A stretch of 64,000 nt of DNA from Streptomyces sp. NBC_00513. GTDB lineage: Bacteria; Actinomycetota; Actinomycetes; Streptomycetales; Streptomycetaceae. Below the pieces are notes generated by a model. The model was not told the DNA's origin. It did not search any database and worked only from the letters and a program-made list of their open reading frames with translations. The position numbers and the translations under genes are program-made. Of this stretch, positions 44,002 through 50,952 are shown in pieces. The stretch is from the NCBI RefSeq assembly GCF_041431415.1, contig NZ_CP107845.1:6076001-6140000 (forward strand), in the 5' to 3' direction. Position 1 is the stretch's first letter; each line of letters begins with the position of its first letter.

Positions 44002-44487
44002 GGCGCGACCTCGCAGATGTCGGCGCCGAGGTGGAGGAGCTTGCCGGGCAGGTCGGCGTGGCCGCGGCGGAGCTGGTCGACTCCGCCGAGGGTGGTGATG
44101 CCGCGGGCGGTCAGGGCGGCGACCATCAGCGCGGAGCCGGTGCGGATGTCGGTGGCCTCTACCCCGGCTCCGGTGAGGCGTTGCGGGCCGGTCAGCCGGC
44201 ATTCGGTGGGGGAGATCTCCTCGATCTTCGCGCCGAGCCGGGCCAGCTGGGGCAGTAGGTTTCCGTGGCGGCCGGGGTTGATGGAGTCGGAGAACAGGTG
44301 TGTCCCGGGCTGGCCGAGGGCCAGTGCCATCAGGGGAGGTTCGAAATCGGCGTCCAGGCCGCCGACGGCGAGCGTGGCGATGGCGCGCAGGGGATGGCCC
44401 GTCGGCCGGGCGGCGCTCCCGTCGACCAGGAGGACGTCCTCCCGTACCGCGGTGGGGATGCCCAGCCGTTGCAGGGCTGCCTGCGGA
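43998..44487 (-). pseudogene. C-terminal fragment of a MurA/EPSP-synthase-family enolpyruvyl transferase
   Basis: About 163 codons without a start. The sequence matches the C-terminal half of MurA-type enzymes: SDSINPGRHGNLLPQLARLG, TGAGVEATDIRTGSALMVAAL and LRRGHADLPGKLLHLGADI (DxRxGxA and RG segments). The whole catalytic N-terminal half (Cys115 region) is missing. Homology stops at about 44487, next to an oppositely oriented truncated gene, so a deletion or recombination removed both 5' parts. Related enolpyruvyl transferases occur in nucleoside antibiotic pathways, which is one possible original context. Confidence 0.75.
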
Positions 44488-44488
44488 C

Positions 44489-45166
44489 CCCGGCACCGCG
44501 TGGCTCGCCGTCGGGCGCGCGATGGCCGAGGCCGAACGCTCAGGTGATCCGCTCGTCCTCGCCGCCAGCGTCCGCCTCCACGCGCACGTCCTGGTCCGCG
44601 AACAGCACGCCGGCCAGGCCGTCACACTGATCAAGCACACGGCTTCACAACTCGCCGGCGCGTACGACCGGCAGCCCCACCACCACCTCTCCGTGCTGGG
44701 GTTGTTGCTACGGCGCGGAGTCACGGCAGCCAGCAGGGCCGGGGACCGCGCTGCCACCGCTGAGTTCCTGGCCGAGGCCAAGGCGGTGGCGAAGTACGTC
44801 GCCCTGGACCACCCCGACGCCTGGGCCAACTTCAGCCCCACCAACGTGGCCCTCCACGAGGTCAGCGCGGCCGTTTCCTTCGGCGACGCGGGCGTCGCCA
44901 TCGACATCGCCCGTCCGCTCATGCGCCGCCACATCCCGGTTCCCGAGCGTCGGGCCGCCCTGTGGGTGGAAGCCGCCCGCGCCTACGCACAGCAGGGCCG
45001 CCTCGCCGACGGCTACCAGGCCCTGCGGATCGCGGAGACCTGCGCAGCCCAGGAGGTACGGCGCCCAGCCGTCCGGGACCTGGTCGCCGACATGGCGGCG
45101 CGCGACCGTCGGCGTACGCTGCCAGAGCTCCACCACTTCAGCCGCCGACTGGGAGTACCCGCGTGA
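44489..45166 (+). pseudogene. 5'-truncated TPR-type regulator (C-terminal half)
   Basis: The readable part begins DPGTAWLAVGRAMAEAERSGDP and continues as helical TPR-like repeats to HHFSRRLGVPA. This is the C-terminal portion typical of Streptomyces XRE-TPR regulators; the helix-turn-helix N-terminus is absent. The longer frame back to 44300 is antisense to the MurA fragment. Its stop overlaps the flavoprotein start by 4 bp, so the pair was once an operon. Confidence 0.65.
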
Positions 45167-45717
45167 CCGAGCCGCAGCCCAAGCCCTTCCTGTACGTCGT
45201 CGTCTGCGCGGCGGGGAACGCGGGCGACGTCGGCAAGCTGATCGACGCCGCGCACGAGCGGAGCTGGGACGTCGGCGTCGTCGCGACCCCGCAGGGGCTT
45301 CCCTTCCTCGACGTTGCCGCGATCGAGGAGCGGACCGGTTACCCCGTTCGCTCTGCCTGGCGCGCGCCCGGCGACGCACGGTCCTTCCCGCCCGCCGATG
45401 CGATCGCCGTAGCCCCGGCCACCTTCAACACGGTCAACAAGTGGGCGGCCGGCTTCGCGGACAACCTTGCCCTCGGCATCCTCTGCGAGGCTCCGGGCAT
45501 GGGCATCCCCACCGCCGTCCTGCCTTACGTGAACACCGCCCTCGCGGCCCACCGCGCGTACCAGCGGAGCCTCGCAGAGCTGCGCGAGATGGGTGTTCTG
45601 GTCGGCAGCTACGAGCCTCACCGCCCGAAGTCCGGCGGCGGCGCTGACCATTTCCGCTGGGAGGAAGCCGTCGACCTCCTGGCTCCGTTGCTGGCGGCAG
45701 GGGCCGCCCACCACTGA
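45163..45717 (+). CDS. Flavoprotein of the HFCD/phosphopantothenoylcysteine decarboxylase-like family
   Basis: 184 residues. The Rossmann-like flavoprotein motifs are VVVCAAGNAGDVGKLIDAA, DAIAVAPATFNTVNKWAAGFADNLALGIL (conserved PATxNTxNK and ADNL segments) and IPTAVLPYVN. It binds FMN and may decarboxylate a cysteine-derived thiol or act as a regulator partner. The GTG start is embedded in the stop of the preceding regulator (GTGA). Regulator-flavoprotein pairs of this kind recur in streptomycetes. Confidence 0.8.
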   Translation: MTEPQPKPFLYVVVCAAGNAGDVGKLIDAAHERSWDVGVVATPQGLPFLDVAAIEERTGYPVRSAWRAPGDARSFPPADAIAVAPATFNTVNKWAAGFADNLALGILCEAPGMGIPTAVLPYVNTALAAHRAYQRSLAELREMGVLVGSYEPHRPKSGGGADHFRWEEAVDLLAPLLAAGAAHH

Positions 45718-45768
45718 TCCTGCGACTGCCAGTGGGTAAGGCCTGCCGGACTTGCGCATCGGGAACGC

Positions 45769-45809
45769 CTGCGACCGGTGACCGGGAGGTACCCGGTCAC
45801 CGGTCGCAG
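45769..45809. terminator. Strong hairpin terminator between convergent genes
   Basis: Perfect inverted repeat with 18-bp arms (CTGCGACCGGTGACCGGG) and a 5-base loop, lying between the flavoprotein stop and the convergent gene ending at 45828. It probably works in both directions. Confidence 0.75.
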
Positions 45810-45827
45810 AGTGCTGTTCAGGGCCCG

Positions 45828-46211
45828 TCAGTCTTCATAGGGGAGGTATATGCCGCCATCCGGAGCGGCGATGGCGCACAGGCGCTCGTACTCGGTGCGG
45901 TCTTCCTCTGTCATGTGCGGGAGTACGTCCATGACCATGCGGGCTTCGGGGTGCCGGGCGAAGTACGAGAGCACGAGCTTGGTGAGGGCCTGCACGGCCT
46001 TGTCCTGTTCGAGGGCGGCCGCGGCGTTGCGGGCGGTCAGTGCTGCCACGGCCTCGAGTTCGGCGCGCGTGGCCTGGAAGGCGGTCGTCTGTTCGGCCTG
46101 GGTGAAGGGGCGCCCGTCACTGTGGGACCAGGTGTTGGTGTCGGGTCGGAGCCTGAAGTCCGCGTCCAACAGCAGGGCAATGACTTCGATGCGCAGTTCG
46201 GTTTCGGGCAT
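45828..46211 (-). CDS. Hypothetical 127-residue protein
   Basis: Not recognised. A helical, Ala/Glu-rich soluble protein (TQAEQTTAFQATRAELEAVAALTARNAAAAL, MVMDVLPHMTEEDRTEYERL). The DGRPFTQAEQTTA-type start resembles small accessory proteins of streptomycete integrative elements, but this is only an impression. It is bracketed by two hairpin terminators. Confidence 0.5.
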   Translation of the reverse strand: MPETELRIEVIALLLDADFRLRPDTNTWSHSDGRPFTQAEQTTAFQATRAELEAVAALTARNAAAALEQDKAVQALTKLVLSYFARHPEARMVMDVLPHMTEEDRTEYERLCAIAAPDGGIYLPYED

Positions 46212-46265
46212 GCGGGGGTTCCTTACGGGATGGGGCCGGTGGTGATGTTTTCAATGCTCCGGAAA

Positions 46266-46290
46266 ATCCCCGGTTTGGCTGACCGGGGAT
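46266..46290. terminator. Hairpin with 9-bp arms
   Basis: ATCCCCGGT / ACCGGGGAT around a 7-base loop, between the minus-strand fragment ending at 46324 and the next minus-strand gene starting at 46211. A likely terminator for the former. Confidence 0.5.
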
Positions 46291-46323
46291 CGTCGGCTAT
46301 GTAGGGACGGACACGTCCTGGCG

Positions 46324-46563
46324 TCAGCGCCGGCGGGAGGCGTTGTTTGTGACCTTCGGAGCCGGTTGTGTGGTCGCCGCGTGCCGGGGGAGCGATGCAG
46401 TGGGATCGGCAGGAAGGTGCGCGAGACGGCGGAGACGCCAGACGAGGACGTCGCTGACGGAGGTGGCGCTGTCCAGCTCCCGGAGCCGCGTGGCTTCTGC
46501 GAGGAGGCGGTCCGGGTTATGGCCTGCGGCCCGGGTTAAGGCTTCGCGCAAGGACGGCTTCCC
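46324..46563 (-). pseudogene. 3' fragment of an unidentified gene
   Basis: The minus-strand frame reads SLREALTRAAGHNPDRLLAEATRLRELDSATSVSDVLVWRLRRL to the stop at 46324. It looks like genuine coding sequence, but its 5' part is missing: the codons beyond 46563 are antisense to an integrase fragment. Family not identified. Confidence 0.45.
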
Positions 46564-46785
46564 GTGCTCCGGCACACTTACGCCTCGGTCCTCCTCGAAG
46601 CGGGCGAGTCCATCGTGACGCTCGCCCGGTGGCTCGGTCACTCAAGTCCGACCATCACCCTCGACCACTACGCCCACTTCATGCCGGAGGCCGGCGGCAA
46701 GGGGCGCGCGGCCATCGACGCACTGCTCGGCACGGTGCCCGAGTACGTACCTGAGGGCCTCGTCTCCTCTCACGGCAGCATCTGA
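46555..46785 (+). pseudogene. C-terminal fragment of a tyrosine integrase
   Basis: Reads LRHTYASVLLEAGESIVTLA, RWLGHSSPTITLDHYAHFMP: the HxLRH box remainder, LGHSS, and the catalytic Tyr in TLDHYAH. The N-terminal arm-binding and core domains and the first catalytic Arg are missing; sequence upstream of about 46560 belongs to an opposing gene. It is probably what is left of the integrase that inserted the island into corA, 1.5 kb from the right border. Confidence 0.75.
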
Positions 46786-47354
46786 GAGCCCGTACCGACA
46801 GCGGTCGCCTGCGCCCGGCAATGTTCCAGCCCCGCCGTTACCTCCGCCTGGTCCGGGCTGTCCTCGGTCGCCAGAAGTTCCCCGGCCGTAACCATGGCCG
46901 CCCAGAACTCGGGAGGTGAGCCCCGCCCGTCCCGGAACCGGGTCTGGGCGAAGAGCAGGAAGATCTTCGTGAGCTCCCCGGTTCGAAACCAGGGGATCAT
47001 GCCGCCAGGAAGGCCTCCGCGGGCGCAGGCGGCAGTCCACAACAGGTTGCGGATCCGCTCGCCGCGACCGTCCAGCATTTGGTCCACGACGAACACGTGC
47101 CCACAGGCGAGGAGCATGGCGACGATGTCTTCCTCTCCCGCCTCGAACTCGTCGAAGAGGGGCCGTGCCTCGTGGATTCGAGCTTCGGCGTCCGGCCGGG
47201 ACACTCCCAGGGCCAGACATAGGGCCAACGCGCAGGCGTCCCAGTCACCGGTGCGCGCTGCCAGTTCGGCGAAGACCTCCTCCTCGCCCTGTCCGGCGGC
47301 CAGCATCTCGCGGGCCTCCAGAACGAGCGCGTCCCCGCCTTCCCCGTGCTTCAT
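46770..47354 (-). CDS. Hypothetical 194-residue helical protein
   Basis: Not recognised. An all-helical soluble protein with acidic residues (LVLEAREMLAAGQGEEEVFAELAARTGDWDACALALCLAL, EEDIVAMLLACGHVFVVDQML). No signal or membrane segment. The 3' end overlaps the integrase fragment by 16 bp on the opposite strand. Confidence 0.5.
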   Translation of the reverse strand: MKHGEGGDALVLEAREMLAAGQGEEEVFAELAARTGDWDACALALCLALGVSRPDAEARIHEARPLFDEFEAGEEDIVAMLLACGHVFVVDQMLDGRGERIRNLLWTAACARGGLPGGMIPWFRTGELTKIFLLFAQTRFRDGRGSPPEFWAAMVTAGELLATEDSPDQAEVTAGLEHCRAQATAVGTGSQMLP

Positions 47355-47459
47355 GGCCAGAGGCTACAGCGATGCTCGAACGCGACAGAGGGGCGCGGTG
47401 ACTTGAGCGTTCCGTCATTCCCGTGATTCCGGCTGGTCGTGCAGGTGACGACGCTGGGT

Positions 47460-47990
47460 TCAGCGGCAGAGTTCCATGATGGTGTCGTCGAAGTCGGGGA
47501 ATTCCTGGGCCGCCAGCTCGATCACGGCCGCCGCCGACCGGCGCTGGTGTGGTGCGAATCCTTCGGCGATGGCTGCCAGCTGCGGATTGGGGCGCGCCTT
47601 CCAGTCGGGCTCGTAGGAGGTGGCGGCTTCCCAGGGGCCGAAGCCGTCGGCCAGGAGCCACAGGAAGTCGCCCAGGTCGCGTGCTACGACACCGGTCTCG
47701 CCCTCGGAGCCGAGGAAGACGATGGGCTGCTCGGCCAGAGGGTGGCTCGGGCGGATGAGCCAGATCGCCGCGTACCCGCCCGTGCCGTCCTGTCCGAACA
47801 CGCGGAAGTCGTTGCCGTCCAGTTCGCTGTTGCCGGTCCATGCCTGGAACCAGTCGGTGGTCTCGGCAGCGGACAGGAAGGCCGGGAAGGGTTCGAAGTC
47901 GACCCCGGTCTTCCCGTCGGCGTAGTCGAATCGAACGGCCATCGCAGTGGCGAGCGCGGCGGGGAACTGTCGGTCATCGGTGGGCTTCAC
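47460..47990 (-). CDS. SUKH/SMI1-KNR4-like protein (possible immunity protein)
   Basis: 176 residues. The central part AIWLIRPSHPLAEQPIVFLGSEGETGVVARDLGDFLWLLADGFGPWEA has the look of the SUKH fold (a hydrophobic strand, then GSEG, then DLxxFLxLLA). SUKH proteins often neutralise polymorphic toxins, but no toxin gene is adjacent. Assigned by pattern only. Confidence 0.45.
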   Translation of the reverse strand: MKPTDDRQFPAALATAMAVRFDYADGKTGVDFEPFPAFLSAAETTDWFQAWTGNSELDGNDFRVFGQDGTGGYAAIWLIRPSHPLAEQPIVFLGSEGETGVVARDLGDFLWLLADGFGPWEAATSYEPDWKARPNPQLAAIAEGFAPHQRRSAAAVIELAAQEFPDFDDTIMELCR

Positions 47991-48093
47991 GGAGACAGGC
48001 TAGACAGGGGGTCGGACATCGTCGCCCTACGGGCAAGGTTGTTGGACGACTGCCGGCTTGTAGTCGTCGGGGGAGACTGGACAGGCCTGGTCG

Positions 48094-48135
48094 CGACAAC
48101 GGGTGGCACAGCATCTGCTGTGCCACCCGTTGTCG
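48094..48135. terminator. Perfect 20-bp-arm hairpin near the right island end
   Basis: Arms of 20 bp (starting CGACAACGGGTGGCACAGCA) around a 2-base loop, in the 328-bp gene-free stretch 47991-48318. It lies downstream of corA on corA's strand and inside the island, so the element appears to provide corA with a new terminator. The rest of this stretch holds the repeats at 48231 and no gene. Confidence 0.7.
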
Positions 48136-48230
48136 TTCCCCTCCGCAATCGCGTGCCGTCGAAGGTGGTCGGCGGTGCGGGAGGGCCAACCCCAAGGTGC
48201 GGGGGAGCGCCCGGCATAGGCGGGCTGCGG

Positions 48231-48252
48231 ATTCTCCCCAGATTCTCCCCAG
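48231..48252 (+). repeat. Two head-to-tail ATTCTCCCCAG repeats inside the right island end
   Basis: Two exact copies of the 11-mer, 67 bp from the right corA repeat. The same word occurs in two pairs at 16915-16967 near the left end. They are candidate integrase arm sites. Confidence 0.55.
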
Positions 48253-48318
48253 GGGGTCCTGCGGGCTACTTCTCATCGTTCGCAGGAGCTAAGTTGATCA
48301 ATGGTGCTGCTGTGTGGT

Positions 48319-48503
48319 CTACAGCCAGTCGCGCTTCTTGAAGATGACGTACAGGCTGACGCAGACGACCGCCATCAGCAGGATCGCGAAGGGGTAGCCG
48401 GCCGCCCACTGGAGTTCGGGCATGGTCTCGAAGTTCATGCCGTAGATGGTGCCGACCAGGGTGGGGGCGAAGAGGATGGCGGCCCAGGCGGAGATCTTCT
48501 TGA
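48319..48503 (-). repeat. Right copy of the corA 3' end (attR side)
   Basis: Part of the intact corA gene, matching 16621-16805 at 182 of 185 positions. After integration the complete gene uses this copy, part of which must derive from the element, so CorA remains full length. Confidence 0.88.
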
Positions 48504-49614
48504 TCTCCTCGTTCTGTTCGAAGCCGGCTTCGGCCAGGGCGCGCATCTCGGCGTTCTGTTGTTGGGAGACCAGGGTGGCGTTGACCGTCAGGATTTCGGT
48601 CAGGGCTTGGCGGAAGCCGTCGACGCGTTCGCTGGTGTGGGTGACGTGGTCGGCGACGTCGCGGAGGTAGCGCTGGAGTTCCTCGTCGGTGCCGTACTTG
48701 GCGAAGCCAGCCATCAGGCTGTGGAGCATGCCGACCAGTGGGCGGGTGGCGCGCTGGAACTCGACCATTTCGCGGGAGAGCGCGTAGATGCGGCGGGAGA
48801 CCTCGGGGTCGCCGCGGAAGACCTCGGTCTCGATCTCGTCCATGTCGTTCTGTACGCCCTCGACGACCGGGGCGTACCCGTCGACGACCGCGTCGAGGAT
48901 GGCGTACAGGGCGGCTTCCGGGCCGAGGGAGAGGAGGTCGGGGGTCTCCTCCATTCGGCGGCGGACGGCGGAGAGGTCGGGGGCCGCGCCGTGGCGGACC
49001 GTGATGAGGAAGTCCGGGCCGACGAAGACGTGGAGCTCGCCGAAGTCGACCTCCTCCAGGGCGTCCAGGTAGCGGGCGGCGCGCAGGACGACGAAGAGGG
49101 TGTCGCCGTAGCGTTCCAGCTTGGGGCGTTGGTGTGCCTCCAGCGCGTCCTCGATGGACAGCGGGTGGAGGTTGAACTCGGCGGCAAGGGAGTGGAGTTC
49201 GGCCTCTGTCGGGCGGTGCAGGCCGATCCAGGCCATGCCGTCGGGCTGTTCGCGCAGTTGCCGGAAGGTGTCGGCGAGGGTGGCGGGGGACGCGGCCCGG
49301 CGGCCGTCGCGGTAGACGGCGGAGTCGATCACGCTGCGGTGGTTCGGGGGTGTCGATTCCGGCGACGCGGGGTCCGGGGCGGACGCCGACGCCGGGGGAG
49401 TGGTGGGCGGGGCGCCAGCCGGGGAGGAGGGGCGGAGCCACCCCGTACGCCTCGACGACGAGCCCGACGAGCCCGACGTGCCCGACGAGCCCGACGAGCC
49501 CGATGAGCCCGATGAGCCCGATGAGCCGGGTGAGCCGGGTGACCGCGAGGGACCCGGCGGGGAGGATGCGGCGTCCGACGGCGTGGAGGGACGGCGGTGT
49601 GGGCGCTCCGGCAT
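48319..49614 (-). CDS. corA: CorA-family magnesium/divalent-cation transporter
   Basis: 431 residues. The cytoplasmic domain (DVADHVTHTSERVDGFRQAL and flanking helices) leads into two C-terminal membrane helices separated by the signature GMN loop (IYGMNFETMPELQWAAGYP), ending in KKRDWL. It forms a pentameric Mg2+ channel. The first 60 or so residues are low-complexity Ser/Gly/Pro repeats encoded by 9-bp tandem units (about 49458-49545), so the true start may be downstream of 49614. The 3' 185 bp are duplicated at 16621, showing that the gene is the island's insertion site. Confidence 0.88.
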   Translation of the reverse strand: MPERPHRRPSTPSDAASSPPGPSRSPGSPGSSGSSGSSGSSGSSGTSGSSGSSSRRTGWLRPSSPAGAPPTTPPASASAPDPASPESTPPNHRSVIDSAVYRDGRRAASPATLADTFRQLREQPDGMAWIGLHRPTEAELHSLAAEFNLHPLSIEDALEAHQRPKLERYGDTLFVVLRAARYLDALEEVDFGELHVFVGPDFLITVRHGAAPDLSAVRRRMEETPDLLSLGPEAALYAILDAVVDGYAPVVEGVQNDMDEIETEVFRGDPEVSRRIYALSREMVEFQRATRPLVGMLHSLMAGFAKYGTDEELQRYLRDVADHVTHTSERVDGFRQALTEILTVNATLVSQQQNAEMRALAEAGFEQNEEIKKISAWAAILFAPTLVGTIYGMNFETMPELQWAAGYPFAILLMAVVCVSLYVIFKKRDWL

Positions 49615-49734
49615 CGCAGCTCAGCTCCCGTGGTCGGTCGGACGCGTGTGTGGGGGCGAGGGGAAGGATATAGGGAGGAATGGTCCATGACGTTGCGGAC
49701 CGTTCCTGTCCGCAAGCACGGCTAGCGTGCTGCC

Positions 49735-50916
49735 ATGGCTTCCAGAACCGCTCCCGTACTCGACACCCGCGCACTGAACCGTGCCACGCTGGCCCGCCAG
49801 CTGTTGCTGAGCCGCGCCGAGATGTCCGCGCGGGACGCCGTCGAGCATCTCCTCGGGCTCCAGGCGCAGAACGTCAAACCGCCGTACTTCCAGCTGCACG
49901 CCCGGCTCGCCGGGTTCAGGCCCGCCGAGTTGGCCGGGCTGATGGAATCCCGCGAGGTGGTTCGGATGGTCACCATGCGCTCGACCATCCACACCCACAC
50001 CGCGGACGACGCGTTGATCCTTCGGCCGCTGGTCCAGGCGGCGCGCGACCGTGAGGTCAACCAGTTCCGCAAGGGTCTCGTCGGGGTGGACCTGGACCGG
50101 CTGGCCCTCGAAGCGCGTGCCTTGGTGGAGGCCGAGCCGCGCACCATGGGGGAGATCCGGGAGGAGCTCCTCAAGGAGTGGCCCGAGGCCGATCCGCAGT
50201 CCCTGGCCGTCGCAGCGCGCTGTCTGTTGCCGCTCGTACAGGTCACCCCTCGCGGGGTGTGGGGGCGCAGCGGGCAGGTACGGCTCACGACCGTGGAGAA
50301 CTGGCTCCAGCGGCCGGTCGGGGAGGCGCAGGGCGACGGGGAGGTGCGGGGCGACGTGGCGGAGGCGCAAGGTGTGGGCGAGGGGCGGGGCGTCGACGAG
50401 GTGGTGCTCCGGTACCTCGGCGCCTTCGGGCCCGCCTCGGTGAAGGACATGCAGACCTGGGCCGGGCTGACCCGGCTGAAGGAGTCGTTCGAGCGGTTGC
50501 GGCCGCGGTTGCTCACCTTCCGCGACGAGAACGGTGTCGAGCTGTTCGACCTGCCCGACGCGCCGAGGCCCGATGCCGGGACGGCGGCCCCGCCGCGGTT
50601 CCTTCCCGAGTTCGACAACCTGCTGCTCTCCCACGCCGACCGGTCCCGGGTGATCGCCCCGGAGTTGAAAGGCCGTACGTGGACCGGCAACCAGCCCCAC
50701 CGCGTGTTGCTCCTGGACGGTTTCCTCGGCGGGCTGTGGACGGCGGACGCCGGAGTGCTGACCGTGGAACTCTTCGAACTCCTCGGCCCGGTGTCACGGG
50801 CGCGGAAGGAGGAGATCGTCGCCGAGGGGGAGGCACTGCTCGCCGACATGGCCGACACTCCCGCCGGTACGGGTACGGGTACGGGCGCCGTGCGCTTCGG
50901 GTCAATCCGGGGCTGA
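49735..50916 (+). CDS. Winged-helix DNA glycosylase of the AlkZ/HTH_42 superfamily
   Basis: 393 residues. Near the N-terminus HLLGLQAQNVKPPYFQLHARL carries the catalytic QxQ motif (Q-A-Q) of AlkZ-like enzymes. Next are MVTMRSTIHTHTADDALILR and a C-terminal FLPEFDNLLLSHADRSRV segment, both conserved in the superfamily. AlkZ-type proteins unhook interstrand crosslinks or remove bulky alkylated bases; in Streptomyces, members give self-resistance to DNA-alkylating natural products. A repetitive Gly/Glu/Val insert sits around residue 200. It is next to corA and transcribed away from it. Confidence 0.82.
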   Translation: MASRTAPVLDTRALNRATLARQLLLSRAEMSARDAVEHLLGLQAQNVKPPYFQLHARLAGFRPAELAGLMESREVVRMVTMRSTIHTHTADDALILRPLVQAARDREVNQFRKGLVGVDLDRLALEARALVEAEPRTMGEIREELLKEWPEADPQSLAVAARCLLPLVQVTPRGVWGRSGQVRLTTVENWLQRPVGEAQGDGEVRGDVAEAQGVGEGRGVDEVVLRYLGAFGPASVKDMQTWAGLTRLKESFERLRPRLLTFRDENGVELFDLPDAPRPDAGTAAPPRFLPEFDNLLLSHADRSRVIAPELKGRTWTGNQPHRVLLLDGFLGGLWTADAGVLTVELFELLGPVSRARKEEIVAEGEALLADMADTPAGTGTGTGAVRFGSIRG

Positions 50917-50952
50917 CGGCGGCCTGGTGGTGTCCGCGTCCGGCGCGGCACG

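Larger units (their letters stand above)
16806..48318. mobile_element. 31.5-kb genomic island inserted at the 3' end of corA
   Basis: The island is bounded by the 185-bp corA 3'-end duplication at 16621-16805 and 48319-48503, with 11-bp repeats just inside both ends. It carries defence genes on the left, a nucleotide/sugar operon and gene fragments on the right, and only a C-terminal piece of a tyrosine integrase (46555-46785). It may be a composite of successive insertions, because several truncated genes meet head to head near 44490 and 46563. Confidence 0.8.

Noticed and set aside
3941..48080. Similar string GACTGGACAGG near 3947 and 48066 as a shared att core
   Set aside because: Only 11 bp match, and neither lies at a supported junction on both sides; the corA duplication gives a better right border.
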